A stretch of DNA of 64,000 bases from Pseudomonadota bacterium (GTDB lineage Bacteria > Pseudomonadota > Gammaproteobacteria > Pseudomonadales > Pseudohongiellaceae): assembly GCA_027592275.1 (NCBI GenBank), contig JAQCKF010000001.1:186001-250000 (forward strand). The letters run 5' to 3'. The notes under the pieces were generated by a model, which was not told the DNA's origin, did not search any database, and worked only from the letters and a program-made list of their open reading frames with translations. How positions within the stretch are numbered: the stretch's first letter is position 1; each line of letters opens with the position of its first letter. The position numbers and the translations under genes are program-made. Shown here one piece after another: positions 17,657 to 26,720 of the stretch.

Positions 17657-17941
17657 CTAGTGGTCGATTTTTTTGTCGGTAAACAGGTAGTCTTTTAATT
17701 CCTTGTTTAGAACTGTATCTCGACGTCGGATCCATTCCAGAACCATGGCCGCATGTTCTTTTTCTTCATCTCGATTGTTTGCGAGGATTGCTTTTAGTTC
17801 TGGGTCTTTATATGCGTCGACGCGTTGGTTATACCAGTCGACAGCTTCGAGTTCTTCCATCAAAGAAGTAATAGCTCTATGCATATCTCGAGTCTCATCA
17901 CTTAGTTCTTCGATGGGTTCATGATAGCCTTCGTTAGCCAT
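17657..17941 (-). CDS. Encapsulated-ferritin (EncFtn) family protein
   Basis: 94 residues, closely resembling the encapsulin-cargo ferritin of Rhodospirillum rubrum in its core: HEP near the N-terminus, HRAI, MEELEAVDWYNQRVDA, DPELKAILANNRDEEKEHAAMVLEWIRR. These proteins form an annular decamer whose ferroxidase sites lie between two chains; the ligands appear here as Glu30, Glu60 and His63, with the entry-site residues Glu29, Glu32 and Trp36. The protein ends DYLFTDKKIDH, without the linker and short targeting peptide that dock such cargo into the shell, and no encapsulin gene lies nearby. So it is an orphan form acting unprotected, or with a shell encoded elsewhere. A weak purine-rich site precedes ATG 17941. 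Confidence 0.83.
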   Translation of the reverse strand: MANEGYHEPIEELSDETRDMHRAITSLMEELEAVDWYNQRVDAYKDPELKAILANNRDEEKEHAAMVLEWIRRRDTVLNKELKDYLFTDKKIDH

Positions 17942-18043
17942 GATTTTTTCCTGTAGGATATTTGATTGAATGATGTTAGGAATCTACGGCAAACATACAG
18001 CAATAGTGAAAGCTTGCAAACACTTTAGAGAAGGCTAGGTGCG

Positions 18044-18622
18044 CTAGGACTTATTCATCGCATTTGCTAATGCTTCATGCCCGCCGTCGGCCAATTGCTC
18101 TTGCACATTGAATTGATCTCGCACGCTACGGTTCTGGCTGAGTTTATACTTACACTGTATCGAAGTAATCGCAATCTCGATGCCAACGATGCCGCGAAGC
18201 ATCGAGGCCGCATAGTCGGGTTCCCAAGGGTTAGGATAGTCAGATTCATTCTGTTCGGTGAGTGTATCTACCACGCGCTTGAGTTTTTCGGGATCGGTGA
18301 AACTCTCCGCGATTCCCTCTATATGCACAGCTTGATAGTTCCATGTTGGAACTCCTGCGGATTCATACCAGTTTGGACTTACATAGGCGTGCTCGCCCTG
18401 CAGTGTGACGAGAACTTTCTGTTTTTGTATCTGCTGCCACTGCGGGTTTGCCTTTGCTATGTGACACATAAGAACTCTGCTTTCTGCATCAAAGAGAAAA
18501 GGCACATGAGTCGAGACGATTGCAGTGTCAATCACAGAGATTAACTGACCAAAGGAGTTCGCTTTGATGAACTTACTTACTTCTGTCTTATCGGTAATCT
18601 CGAAATGTTTGGGTATATACAT
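18044..18622 (-). CDS. PaiB-like FMN-binding protein
   Basis: 192 residues matching the PaiB / FMN-binding negative transcriptional regulator family (PF04299): MYIPKHFEITDK at the start, the strand NSFGQLISVIDTAIVSTHVPFLFD, HIAKANPQWQQI, the highly conserved AYVSPNWYESAGVPTWNYQAVHIEG near residue 80-105, and MLRGIVGIEIAITSIQCKYKLSQNRSV near 145-170. The fold is a split-barrel flavoprotein. In Bacillus PaiB affects sporulation and protease genes, but in proteobacteria the role is uncertain; a heme- or flavin-linked oxidoreductase function is equally possible. Intact, with an ATG start. Confidence 0.83.
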   Translation of the reverse strand: MYIPKHFEITDKTEVSKFIKANSFGQLISVIDTAIVSTHVPFLFDAESRVLMCHIAKANPQWQQIQKQKVLVTLQGEHAYVSPNWYESAGVPTWNYQAVHIEGIAESFTDPEKLKRVVDTLTEQNESDYPNPWEPDYAASMLRGIVGIEIAITSIQCKYKLSQNRSVRDQFNVQEQLADGGHEALANAMNKS

Positions 18623-18693
18623 AGAGGCCTCGCGGTGATCGGGGGATTAATTGCTAGGTCTTACCTAAGCCGCTGTCATTAATGCTGCTATAG

Positions 18694-19476
18694 CTAGGCT
18701 GGTGGTAGTTGGAATGTATGACCTTGAGACTTATTGCCCAGCGAGTCGAAGTTCTGTTCGCTAAAGCGTGTAGGACCCCGTTGATCGACGATTAGAGCGG
18801 TGGAGCACAGAGTCCCATATTCTCTCTTTGGGTTTAGGATAAAGGCGGAAGATAATTTACGTTCTATTTCAATGCCGATTCCAGTATCCGGCAGGTCTGC
18901 ATCCGCTGCTTGAGACCTGTCACCCATCATCGCGAGAAGCGCATCGGTAGTCAGTCCCTCAGGTTGCTGCATCAAGGCCTGCAGACGTGTTTTACCCTTA
19001 TCTACTTTGGGCCAGGAGGAGTTCAACAAGCCGTTCGATAATCCATGCACCCCGGGTTCAATCTCCCAAACCTTTTCTTCGTGGTTGTTTACATAAAACA
19101 ATGAGTTGCTATCCCCTACGAGCAGGTTATAGCCAGCGAATTGGTCGTAACTTTCTGTTAATCGTTTACTGTATTGCTGTGGAGAATCGTTGCCTGCTAG
19201 ATACTGCCGCGTCAGGTCGCCACGAGATCGAGCCCGACGTTCGGTCTGAGACGGGTCTCTAATATTCGTCACCGCGGCGAATCGCCCGTTCTGAGTTACA
19301 CCCAGCCAAGTACCGCCAGCCTGCTTGTCTCTTCCAGAGAGTATCTGTTGGCCAGAATCTCCATCTGTCCAGAGGGCTGCTTGAGCGGTTGGTCTGGCGA
19401 AAATCTCGTCTCTGTTGGCGGCTACAACCAGCGGGAAACGTGGGTCGCTCTGGTACGCAAAAATGATTAGACACAT
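18694..19476 (-). CDS. NRDE (TANGO2-like) family protein
   Basis: 260 residues from ATG 19476; the frame extends further upstream but the conserved family N-terminus is MCLIIFAYQSDPRFPLVVAANRDEIFARPT, whose Asn-Arg-Asp-Glu gives the family name. The Cys2 could be an N-terminal nucleophile after methionine removal, as this group belongs to the NTN-hydrolase-like fold. GTWLGVTQNGRFAAVTNIRDP and YNLLVGD follow in the expected places, and the end shows RFSEQNFDSLG. Homologous to the human TANGO2 protein linked to heme or lipid handling; the bacterial substrate is unknown. Divergent from lgt with 139 bases between starts. Confidence 0.85.
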   Translation of the reverse strand: MCLIIFAYQSDPRFPLVVAANRDEIFARPTAQAALWTDGDSGQQILSGRDKQAGGTWLGVTQNGRFAAVTNIRDPSQTERRARSRGDLTRQYLAGNDSPQQYSKRLTESYDQFAGYNLLVGDSNSLFYVNNHEEKVWEIEPGVHGLSNGLLNSSWPKVDKGKTRLQALMQQPEGLTTDALLAMMGDRSQAADADLPDTGIGIEIERKLSSAFILNPKREYGTLCSTALIVDQRGPTRFSEQNFDSLGNKSQGHTFQLPPA

Positions 19477-19558
19477 CGCTGCTATGTTAACTTCTCGGAG
19501 AAAGAATGGACAGAACCACCCCAAGCAAATTTGCCAAACTTTCTTGCCACGGGTTGAG

Positions 19559-19564
19559 TATAAT
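19559..19564 (+). promoter_or_regulatory. Possible -10 box for lgt
   Basis: A consensus TATAAT lies 52 bases upstream of the lgt ATG at 19616, in the divergent NRDE-lgt spacer. No good -35 hexamer stands at 16-18 bases, so the promoter is weak or uses an activator. Supported by one hexamer only. Confidence 0.25.
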
Positions 19565-19615
19565 GAATGATAACTGGCCTGCGGGCATCTTAATCGACAC
19601 AAGCGACACTGACCC

Positions 19616-20416
19616 ATGCTGACATTTCCCCAGTTCGACCCAGTAGCACTGGCCATCGGCCCAATAAGCATTCATTGGTATGGCATTATGTATATGATCG
19701 CCTTCGGAGGCGCTTGGGGACTGGCGTCAATCCGCGCAAGGCAGCAACCCGGCGAATGGACAGCAGAGCAGATATCCGACTTGGTGTTCTACGGAGCATT
19801 GGGTGCGGTTCTCGGCGGCCGCATGGGTTCTGTGTTGTTCTATAATTTCGACCGCTTCCTCTCCGATCCAATATGGCTATTGCGGGTCTGGGAAGGAGGC
19901 ATGTCTTTCCATGGTGGGCTGCTCGGTGTACTGCTGGCATTCTTCCTGTATTCGCGCAGCATCAAAAAAGAATTCTTCGAGGTTATGGACTTTATAGCAC
20001 CGTTCGTACCATTCGGCCTCGGCGCTGGTCGCTTCGGTAATTTCATCGGAGGCGAGCTCTGGGGCAGACCCACTGATGTGGCATGGGGCATGGTCTTTCC
20101 CCACGTTGATCAACTGGCACGCCACCCCTCTCAGCTCTACGAAGTGGCATTAGAGGGAATCGTATTGTTTACTTTCCTCTGGTGGTTCTCGTCCAAGCCT
20201 AGACCGCGAATGGCGGTTACCGGGTTATTCGCGGTTGGGTATGGAAGTTTCAGGTTCTTCATTGAATTCTTCCGCGAGCCCGATTTGCACCTCGGGTTCG
20301 TCGCGTTAGATTGGATGACTATGGGACAACTGTTATCTGCTCCATTGATAGTCGCCGGTGTGATTCTGTTAATACTTGCTTATATGAAGCCCCAGTCACA
20401 ACTTAACTCTTTGTAG
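19616..20416 (+). CDS. lgt: Prolipoprotein diacylglyceryl transferase
   Basis: Inner-membrane enzyme that moves diacylglycerol from phosphatidylglycerol to the lipobox cysteine of prolipoproteins, the first step of lipoprotein maturation. 266 residues with about seven membrane segments. The signature stretch [21 protein letters not shown] (residues about 128-148) includes the essential Arg; [11 protein letters not shown] near residue 23 holds the catalytically important His; HPSQLYE near 165 is also conserved. Followed 36 bases later by thyA, the same order as in Pseudomonas and enterics, so probably cotranscribed. Confidence 0.96.
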   Translation: MLTFPQFDPVALAIGPISIHWYGIMYMIAFGGAWGLASIRARQQPGEWTAEQISDLVFYGALGAVLGGRMGSVLFYNFDRFLSDPIWLLRVWEGGMSFHGGLLGVLLAFFLYSRSIKKEFFEVMDFIAPFVPFGLGAGRFGNFIGGELWGRPTDVAWGMVFPHVDQLARHPSQLYEVALEGIVLFTFLWWFSSKPRPRMAVTGLFAVGYGSFRFFIEFFREPDLHLGFVALDWMTMGQLLSAPLIVAGVILLILAYMKPQSQLNSL

Positions 20417-20452
20417 TCGCCCCATTAACTTAATCGATAGAAGAAAAGCGTT

Positions 20453-21304
20453 ATGCAGCAATATTTAAATCTCTGTCAGCGAATCGTCGATGAAGGTGTT
20501 TGGATTGAGAACGAGCGTACTGGCAAAAAATGCCTCACCGTTATCAATGCGGACCTGACTTATAATGTCGGTAAAAACGCATTCCCCATCATTACCACTC
20601 GTAAGAGTTTCTGGAAGGCAGCAATTGGCGAACTTCTCGGGTATCTGAAGGGCTTGGACAATGCCGCAGACTTTCGCGCTCTGGGTACTAAATCATGGGA
20701 TGCGAATGCCAACGAGAACGCGGCATGGTTGAGTAATCCTGCGCGCAAGGGTATTGATGACATGGGTCGCGTCTATGGTGTTCAAGGGAGAAGTTGGCAG
20801 AAGCCGGATGGAACAAGCATCGATCAATTGAAGAAGATAGTCGATAATCTCAAGCGAGGCGTGGACGACCGTGGCGAGATATTGACGTTTTATAATCCCG
20901 GCGAATTCGATCTAGGTTGTCTTCGTCCGTGTATGCACACTCATACGTTTTCTCTACTGGGCGACGTGCTTCATCTTACTAGCTATCAGCGCTCTTGTGA
21001 TGTGCCACTTGGGCTCAATTTCAATCAGATTCAGGTTTTCACGCTGTTGGCACTAGTAGCGCAGATTACTGGCAACTCGGCGGGGCTTGCCTATCACAAG
21101 ATCGTCAATGCCCATATCTACGAAGATCAGCTTGAATTAATGCGCGATGTTCAGCTACGGCGTGAGCCGTTCGATCCTCCACAGCTGCATATCAATCCGG
21201 ATATAAAATCACTCGAAGATATTGAGACTTGGGTAACCCTGAAGGATTTCGAAGTCGATGGTTATGAACACCATGATCCCATCGCCTATCCATTTTCAGT
21301 TTAA
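20453..21304 (+). CDS. thyA: Thymidylate synthase, 283-residue type
   Basis: Methylates dUMP to dTMP with methylene-tetrahydrofolate, giving the DHF that the downstream folA product reduces. The length and several insertions match the Vibrio/Shewanella form rather than the 264-residue E. coli form. The active-site cysteine is in [12 protein letters not shown] near residue 160; [15 protein letters not shown], the Arg-Ser dUMP phosphate site, near 182; and [19 protein letters not shown], with the dUMP-binding His/Tyr, near 222. Ends YPFSV as usual. Strong AGAAAAG ribosome site. Intact. Confidence 0.96.
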   Translation: MQQYLNLCQRIVDEGVWIENERTGKKCLTVINADLTYNVGKNAFPIITTRKSFWKAAIGELLGYLKGLDNAADFRALGTKSWDANANENAAWLSNPARKGIDDMGRVYGVQGRSWQKPDGTSIDQLKKIVDNLKRGVDDRGEILTFYNPGEFDLGCLRPCMHTHTFSLLGDVLHLTSYQRSCDVPLGLNFNQIQVFTLLALVAQITGNSAGLAYHKIVNAHIYEDQLELMRDVQLRREPFDPPQLHINPDIKSLEDIETWVTLKDFEVDGYEHHDPIAYPFSV

Positions 21305-21341
21305 TCCTCTCGAATCTACTTATCTTTAAAGAGCACATACT

Positions 21342-21848
21342 ATGAAACTCGCCTTGATATGCGCTATGTCTGAAAATCGAGTGATCGGACGTGACAACGG
21401 TTTACCTTGGCACCTTTCTGAAGACCTGAAATATTTCAGACGTACCACCATGGGGAACTGCATGATCATGGGGCGTAATACCTGGGAATCTATTGGGCGC
21501 GCGTTACCTGGAAGAACCAGCATCGTCATTACTAGCAATGCAGAATATCACGCCGAGGGAGCCGAAGTAGTTGAATCCTTGCAGCAGGCGATTGAGCGTG
21601 CCGAAGCAGTATCTAAGGAGACGAATAGCACCCAGGCCTTCGTAATCGGCGGAGCGGTGTTGTATCAGGCGGCGCTGCCTCTTGCAGATACGCTGTATCT
21701 CACGCGCGTGCATGCAAAAGTCGAAGGAGACACTATTCTCCACGAATTCGATGAGTCGAATTGGAAAGAAATTTCACGCGAGAAATATCAGCGCGATGAA
21801 TCGAACCAATATGACTATAGTATCTGCGTAATGCAACGTGTGAGCTAA
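21342..21848 (+). CDS. folA: Dihydrofolate reductase
   Basis: Reduces dihydrofolate with NADPH, the partner reaction of thyA 37 bases upstream. 168 residues, normal length. ALICAMSENRVIGRDNGLPWHLSEDLKYFRRTTMG contains the Met20-type loop (GLPWHL) and the catalytic Asp/Glu position (EDLKYF); MIMGRNTWESIGRALPGR is the NADPH-binding phosphate loop, and FVIGGAVLYQAALPLADTLYLTRV gives the GG-x-x-x-Y segment. ATG start at 21342. The gene is convergent with argA (16 bases between stops). Confidence 0.96.
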   Translation: MKLALICAMSENRVIGRDNGLPWHLSEDLKYFRRTTMGNCMIMGRNTWESIGRALPGRTSIVITSNAEYHAEGAEVVESLQQAIERAEAVSKETNSTQAFVIGGAVLYQAALPLADTLYLTRVHAKVEGDTILHEFDESNWKEISREKYQRDESNQYDYSICVMQRVS

Positions 21849-21864
21849 GCCTCGTACACCTTAT

Positions 21865-23196
21865 CTACAATACTTTTAGCAATGCCTTCGACTTACGCTG
21901 ATAGTTGTAGAGTTTTTGTTTCTGTTCAGGCAGATCGCTAAGTTCCACCTCCAAAAATCCCTTCCCCAAAAACCAGTGTGATGCAACCGTTGTTAATACG
22001 AAAATTTTCTTGATTCCTGCCGCCTTGGCTTGGCTCTCAAGGCTGCTCAGGAGACGACCACCATAGCCATTCTTTTGAAAGCTATTGTCGATAGCGATAC
22101 AGGCGACCTCTGCGAAGTCTTCCCCGATAGGATAGAGTGCGGCGCAGGCAATGACGGTGTCTTCTAGCTCAACGATTTTGAAATTATCGATTTCTGTTTC
22201 TAGCAATTCGCGAGAACGCTCTACTAGCGATCCGTTCTCTTCTAAAGGTCTAATGAGATTGAGTATACCAGCGACGTCTTCAATAGTTGCGACGCGCAAA
22301 TTCTCGAAGCTATCACTGCTAATTAGCGTGCCGTTTCCTTGTCGCGTAAACAGTTCGCGTATTAGAGCGCCATTCTCCTTGAAGCTAATCAGGTGCGACC
22401 GATGAACTTTATTGGAATAGGCGCGCAGGCAAGTATCGAGTGCGCGACTTATGCACTGCGACTCCTCATCTAACTTGGAAAGTTTGTCCGCATAGAATCT
22501 AGCGTCATCTCCGCTTAGTGAAGCAATCAAGTTGCCGTCATCATCCAGTACGCCAGGACGTGGAACCATTAGAATCAATTTTTCTGCTTGCAGTGCTACG
22601 GCCGCCTCTACTGCTACTTCTTCTGCAGATAGGTTGAAGATTTCACCCGTTAGCGAATAGCCCAGATTCGAAAGCAGTACGATATTATTCTGTTCCAGCT
22701 GTTGCTGGATTGCAGGGGCGCGTATTTTTCGCACTTTTCCAGTGTATTGGTAATCGATGCCATCGTGAATGCCAGCGGGTTTGGCTGTTACGAAATTTCC
22801 TCGACATAGACGTACATCAGAGCCCTGCATTGGGGAGTTACCTATGCCCATGGAGAAGAGAGCTTCGAGTTTTGCACTTTCTCCACCGACAACGCGTGTC
22901 ACGGTCTCGATGCAATCTGCTTCTGTAATGCGAATATTGCGATGAAAGGATGAGTCCTTGGCGTCGCTTGCTAGCGCAGCAGAAATCTGTGGTCTGGCGC
23001 CATGGACGAGTACTAGCTTTACGCCGAGACTGTGCAGTAGCGTTAGGTCATAGATCACGTTGGATAGGTTCTTGTCCGCCAACGCTTCGCCACTCAATTG
23101 TACGACGAACACCTTCCCTCGGTGTGCATTGATATAACTCGTTGAGGCGCGAAACCATTCGATCATGCCGATGCTATCTTGTTCGTTGTCCATCAT
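21865..23196 (-). CDS. argA: N-acetylglutamate synthase (kinase-fold + GNAT)
   Basis: First step of arginine synthesis: acetyl-CoA plus glutamate to N-acetylglutamate. 443 residues, matching the classic fused ArgA. Residues 10-285 form an amino-acid-kinase fold without kinase activity, the usual site of arginine feedback (KLVLVHGARPQISAAL). Residues about 295-443 form the GNAT domain with FEEVACIAIDNSFQKNGYGGRLLSSLE, the acetyl-CoA loop Q/R-x-x-G-x-G/A. The end LPEQKQKLYNYQRKSKALLKVL is the ArgA-specific tail (Y-N-x-Q-R-x-S-K). argE follows on the same strand upstream, 48 bases away, suggesting an argE-argA operon. Confidence 0.95.
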   Translation of the reverse strand: MMDNEQDSIGMIEWFRASTSYINAHRGKVFVVQLSGEALADKNLSNVIYDLTLLHSLGVKLVLVHGARPQISAALASDAKDSSFHRNIRITEADCIETVTRVVGGESAKLEALFSMGIGNSPMQGSDVRLCRGNFVTAKPAGIHDGIDYQYTGKVRKIRAPAIQQQLEQNNIVLLSNLGYSLTGEIFNLSAEEVAVEAAVALQAEKLILMVPRPGVLDDDGNLIASLSGDDARFYADKLSKLDEESQCISRALDTCLRAYSNKVHRSHLISFKENGALIRELFTRQGNGTLISSDSFENLRVATIEDVAGILNLIRPLEENGSLVERSRELLETEIDNFKIVELEDTVIACAALYPIGEDFAEVACIAIDNSFQKNGYGGRLLSSLESQAKAAGIKKIFVLTTVASHWFLGKGFLEVELSDLPEQKQKLYNYQRKSKALLKVL

Positions 23197-23244
23197 TCGA
23201 ATCTCTCTAATTCCTAGTTCATAGTGCCCAGTTCTTATTTCTAA

Positions 23245-24399
23245 CTACAGGCAATGATGGCTAATCATCTTTTGCAGTACATCGATGCAGGGCTCGATCA
23301 TATCTATCGACATATACTCATCGGGCTGATGGGCCTGATCGATATTTCCAGGACCCATTATTATAGTATCCATTCCTAATTCTTGCAGGAAAGGGCCTTC
23401 AGTTCCAAATGCTACGCTGATGCCCGAGTGACCAGTGAGTTTCTCAGCGGTTCTAAGTAGGGCGCTATTCTCGTCAGCAAAGAAAGCAGGCACGCCGGTA
23501 AACAAGGCTGCCATTTCAAATTGTATACCTAGTGGATCCATTAGAGTCGCGATTCTATTTCTTATCTCTGCTCGCACAGTTTCGATGTGCATGCCGGGCA
23601 TCAGCCGAATATCGAATTCCAATTCACAATGGCCACAGATTCGATTGGGATTGTCGCCGCCATGTATAACGCCTAGATTGAGTGTTGGGTGAGGAATACT
23701 GAATAGATCGCTGTTGTATCTGCATTTCAATTCTTCGCGGTAGGTCATTAGATCCGAAATTACCGCATGCATGGCATCGAGTGCATTGTTACCCAGAGAA
23801 GGATCGGAGGAATGGCCACTCTGTCCCAGTAATCGAACGGAATCCATCATGATGCCCTTGTGTGCCTTTACGGGCTGCAGGCCGGTCGGTTCACCGATGA
23901 TAGCGGCACGTGCTTTAGGTCGGCCCATCTGAGCAATAGTGCGTGCGCCCTGCATAGACGTCTCCTCGTCTGCCGTCGCGAGAACGATGAGAGGTTCTTT
24001 GAAGGTTTTGTCTAAAAATGGTTTCACTGCTTCCATGATGATTGGAAAGAAGCCCTTCATGTCAGTAACGCCGAGCCCGAACAGCTTGCCATCGCGCTGA
24101 GTAACCTTGAAGGGATCTACCGACCACAATTCTTCATCCAGCGGCACGGTGTCGGTGTGGCCTGCTAGCACCAGTCCACCGGGACCAGATCCGAGAGTCG
24201 CGATCAGATTGAACTTAGTTGTCTCACTACCAGGGATTGGAATCAGCTCGCTTTTAAAACCGAGGGATTCGAATTGTTCTGCAAGATGGTCTATCACCGC
24301 CTTATTACTGGTGTCGATGCTCGGATTAGCGGAGCTAATGCTTGGCAGGCTTACAACCTTATTGAGTTGTTCAAATAGAGATTTGGAATTAACCGACAC
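23245..24399 (-). CDS. argE: Acetylornithine deacetylase (M20 peptidase)
   Basis: Releases ornithine from N-acetylornithine; a zinc/cobalt enzyme of the M20 family. 384 residues. Metal-binding motifs: LVLAGHTDTVP near residue 75-85, GVTDMKGFFPI near 108, and ATADEETSMQGA near 140 with the catalytic Glu-Glu pair; the final ligand His lies in NIDQAHQPDEYM near 355. The dimerisation domain spans about 180-290. The neighbour argA is next on the same strand. The recycling enzyme ArgJ may also exist; both routes are common in this class. Intact. Confidence 0.93.
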   Translation of the reverse strand: MSVNSKSLFEQLNKVVSLPSISSANPSIDTSNKAVIDHLAEQFESLGFKSELIPIPGSETTKFNLIATLGSGPGGLVLAGHTDTVPLDEELWSVDPFKVTQRDGKLFGLGVTDMKGFFPIIMEAVKPFLDKTFKEPLIVLATADEETSMQGARTIAQMGRPKARAAIIGEPTGLQPVKAHKGIMMDSVRLLGQSGHSSDPSLGNNALDAMHAVISDLMTYREELKCRYNSDLFSIPHPTLNLGVIHGGDNPNRICGHCELEFDIRLMPGMHIETVRAEIRNRIATLMDPLGIQFEMAALFTGVPAFFADENSALLRTAEKLTGHSGISVAFGTEGPFLQELGMDTIIMGPGNIDQAHQPDEYMSIDMIEPCIDVLQKMISHHCL

Positions 24400-24429
24400 G
24401 GAAATACTCCAGTCAAAGATGTGCGAATG

Positions 24430-24783
24430 TTAAGAGGGGGCGGAGAGTTTTGCGATCATATCGGTTTTCGCGGCCATGATGAAATCGTTTACGTGTAGAC
24501 CATTAATCTTGTGCGTCCACCAGTATACAGTCACTTTTCCCCATTCGGTTAAGATGGAAGGGTGATGATTCTCGCGTTCGGACAATTTAGCTATCTTGTA
24601 GGTAAACGCAAATGAATCTTTGAACTCTACGAAATGAAATTCGCGAGTCAGTTTTTCGACACCTTCATGGAAGCCTCGCCTCCATCCGGGGACCTTAAGT
24701 AATAGGTCATTCGCCTCTTCATCGCTAACCAGCGGGGCGCCCATCTGACAGGCTTTGCAGTGCTTCTCGTACAAATTTTCCAT
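24430..24783 (-). CDS. phhB: Pterin-4a-carbinolamine dehydratase
   Basis: Dehydrates 4a-hydroxytetrahydrobiopterin, recycling the cofactor of phenylalanine hydroxylase. 117 residues from ATG 24783 (MENLYEKHCKACQMGAPLV), with GAGG six bases upstream; a longer frame to 24861 is not conserved. The active-site signature is ENHHPSILTEWGKVTVYWWTHKINGLHVNDF (His-His-Pro plus W-T-H), which is complete. No phhA lies next to it; in Pseudomonas the two are adjacent. The cofactor might then serve another hydroxylase, or phhA is elsewhere. Dimeric DCoH fold. Confidence 0.94.
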   Translation of the reverse strand: MENLYEKHCKACQMGAPLVSDEEANDLLLKVPGWRRGFHEGVEKLTREFHFVEFKDSFAFTYKIAKLSERENHHPSILTEWGKVTVYWWTHKINGLHVNDFIMAAKTDMIAKLSAPS

Positions 24784-24789
24784 GGACAT

Positions 24790-24984
24790 CCTCGTGGAAT
24801 CTCTTATCAAGTCACTAGCCACTCTGGCCTTTAGCCCCTTCGGGCGCGGCCTGGCTCGCACTGCTGCTGCGTTGTCGCGCTTGCTAAGGGCGAACCATTA
24901 GCGGCGCACTACACCCTACAGCACTACGCGCCCCGTCTTTAACAAGAACCTCGCAGAGTAACTAGTGAATTAACCGCAGACTCC
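24790..24984. other. GC-rich non-coding spacer with hairpin potential
   Basis: 195 bases between hemW and phhB. The section 24836-24945 is visibly more GC-rich than its surroundings and contains runs such as CTGCTGCTGCGTTGTCGCGC and short inverted halves (GGCGC at 24901-24905 with GCGCC at 24929-24933). No open frame with a ribosome site crosses it on either strand. It resembles the dispersed palindromic elements common in this class, but there is no second copy in the window. Confidence 0.3.
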
Positions 24985-26124
24985 TTAAAGAAATTCTTGT
25001 AACAAGCTATTTAGAAGCCGATATCCTTTGTCTGACGCAGCTATACGGCCATCTCGCTTCTGCAACAGCCCGCCGGCAATCAAGTATTCTACCTTCTTTC
25101 CTATAGCGCTAAAAGGGAGCCCGGTTCTGGATTGAAACATGGACTCGGAAAACCCATGTCTACTGCGAAGGGCGTTCAGTAGAAATTCAATGGCGCGTTC
25201 ATCCGGTGGGATTTCGGATCGTTTGATCTTAGATTGGATGCTTTTGTTGAGGTAGTGATTCGGCTGTCTATGTTTCTGTGTTCGAACAATGGTACCGGAT
25301 TGGGCAAGTGTAATCTTGCCATGGGCACCAGCGCCTATGCCGAGGTAGTCACCAAATTCCCAGTAATTTAGGTTGTGCCGTGAATGGTAGCCATTCTTTG
25401 AGAACGCCGATACTTCATAACGGTGATAGCCAGAATTTTCGAGCAGTGCCAGCCCGGCATCCTCTAAAGCGTTTAGAATCGGCTCTTCGGGAAGGGTAGG
25501 CGGGCGCGCATGGAAGACAGTATTGGGTTCGATGGTGAGCTGATACCAAGAGATGTGCACCGGATCGAAATCAAGCGCGGTCTGCAAGTCGCTAAGCGCA
25601 TCGCTAACACTTTGCCCGGGAAGGCCATGCATTAAATCCAAATTGAAATTATCAAAGCCAGCTCTTCTGGCAAAATCGATTGCTCGCTTGGATTCATCTG
25701 CCGAATGGATGCGGCCAAGATTTTTTAACTGGCGTTCATCGAAGCTTTGAACGCCGATAGATAAGCGGTTTATCCCAGCTGCAAAGTAGCCGGAAAATTT
25801 GTCCGCCTCTGCCGTTCCTGGGTTTGCCTCAAGGGTAATTTCACACTCATCGCTTAAAGATGCCGTCGCCCGTATATGCGACAGAATCGTTTCGAATGAC
25901 TTCGCTCCAAATAGGCTCGGTGTGCCCCCGCCAATAAAAATGGACTGTAGCGGACGAGCATCGCAATGCTCATAGTCACGATCGAAATCCTGACAAATAA
26001 CATCTACGTAGTCGCTCTCGGGAATGTCTGATTGCGCTTCATGAGAATTGAAGTCGCAGTAGGGGCATTTTTTCACACACCAAGGTATGTGGATGTAGAG
26101 GCTTAGTGGTGGGAGTTCCAACAT
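24985..26124 (-). CDS. hemW: HemW, radical SAM heme chaperone
   Basis: Often misnamed coproporphyrinogen III oxidase; HemW instead carries heme to target proteins. 379 residues. The 4Fe-4S radical-SAM motif is YIHIPWCVKKCPYCDFNSH (C-x3-C-x2-C at residues 15-22), followed directly by the SAM-site IFIGGGTPSLF near 65 and LEANPGT near 98. The HemW C-terminal domain begins near 290. True HemN has an extra N-terminal extension and a different Cys spacing, both absent. It overlaps rdgB by 22 bases, as in Pseudomonas, indicating translational coupling in the rdgB-hemW operon. Confidence 0.92.
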   Translation of the reverse strand: MLELPPLSLYIHIPWCVKKCPYCDFNSHEAQSDIPESDYVDVICQDFDRDYEHCDARPLQSIFIGGGTPSLFGAKSFETILSHIRATASLSDECEITLEANPGTAEADKFSGYFAAGINRLSIGVQSFDERQLKNLGRIHSADESKRAIDFARRAGFDNFNLDLMHGLPGQSVSDALSDLQTALDFDPVHISWYQLTIEPNTVFHARPPTLPEEPILNALEDAGLALLENSGYHRYEVSAFSKNGYHSRHNLNYWEFGDYLGIGAGAHGKITLAQSGTIVRTQKHRQPNHYLNKSIQSKIKRSEIPPDERAIEFLLNALRSRHGFSESMFQSRTGLPFSAIGKKVEYLIAGGLLQKRDGRIAASDKGYRLLNSLLQEFL

Positions 26125-26705
26125 TTTAGTAGCTGCGTTAGCGCTTGGCCTCGATGGCTGATGGCGTTCTTTGTTGCGGCATCCAGCTTTGCAGATGCAC
26201 AGTTGTGGCTCGGGACATAGAATAGAGGATCATAGCCGAATCCGTTCTCGCCTTCCTCACTAAACAGTATGCGTCCTTCCCACGTGCCCTGAAAAATTAG
26301 CGGCATTGGATCCTTGGCGTGTCGCATATAGGCGATAACGCACTGAAACCTCGCGGTGCGGTCTGCTTCAGCTATGTCTTCGAGCTCACGTAGTAATTTC
26401 GCATTATTAGCTATGTCTGCCCCTGGACCATGGGACCCAGCATAGCGCGCCGAAACTATTCCGGGTTCGCCCTTGAGCGCATCCACCTCTATCCCACTAT
26501 CATCTGCGATAGCGGGGAGACCGGTCGCGAGGCAGGCATGGCGAGCTTTAATCAGTGCATTTTCAACAAAGCTAAGTCCAGTCTCGTCGGCATCGCTCAC
26601 TGAAAATTTCGATTGTGGCAATAATTGAACATCTCTATTTTCGAGAATCGCCTGCAGTTCAACAAGCTTTCCCTTATTGCTACTAGCCAATACCACTTTA
26701 TGCAT
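26103..26705 (-). CDS. rdgB: Non-canonical purine NTP pyrophosphatase RdgB
   Basis: Clears dITP, XTP and similar nucleotides before they are built into DNA. 200 residues, the family norm. VVLASSNKGKLVELQAIL at the start binds the triphosphate; DDSGIEVDALKGEPGIVSARYAG near residue 68-90 is the nucleotide/metal signature; GENGFGYDPLFYVP near 148 and the end SHRGQALTQLL complete the fold. The last codons overlap hemW. ATG start at 26705. Intact. Confidence 0.95.
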   Translation of the reverse strand: MHKVVLASSNKGKLVELQAILENRDVQLLPQSKFSVSDADETGLSFVENALIKARHACLATGLPAIADDSGIEVDALKGEPGIVSARYAGSHGPGADIANNAKLLRELEDIAEADRTARFQCVIAYMRHAKDPMPLIFQGTWEGRILFSEEGENGFGYDPLFYVPSHNCASAKLDAATKNAISHRGQALTQLLKCWNSHH

Positions 26706-26720
26706 TCTTTTAGAAAACCT

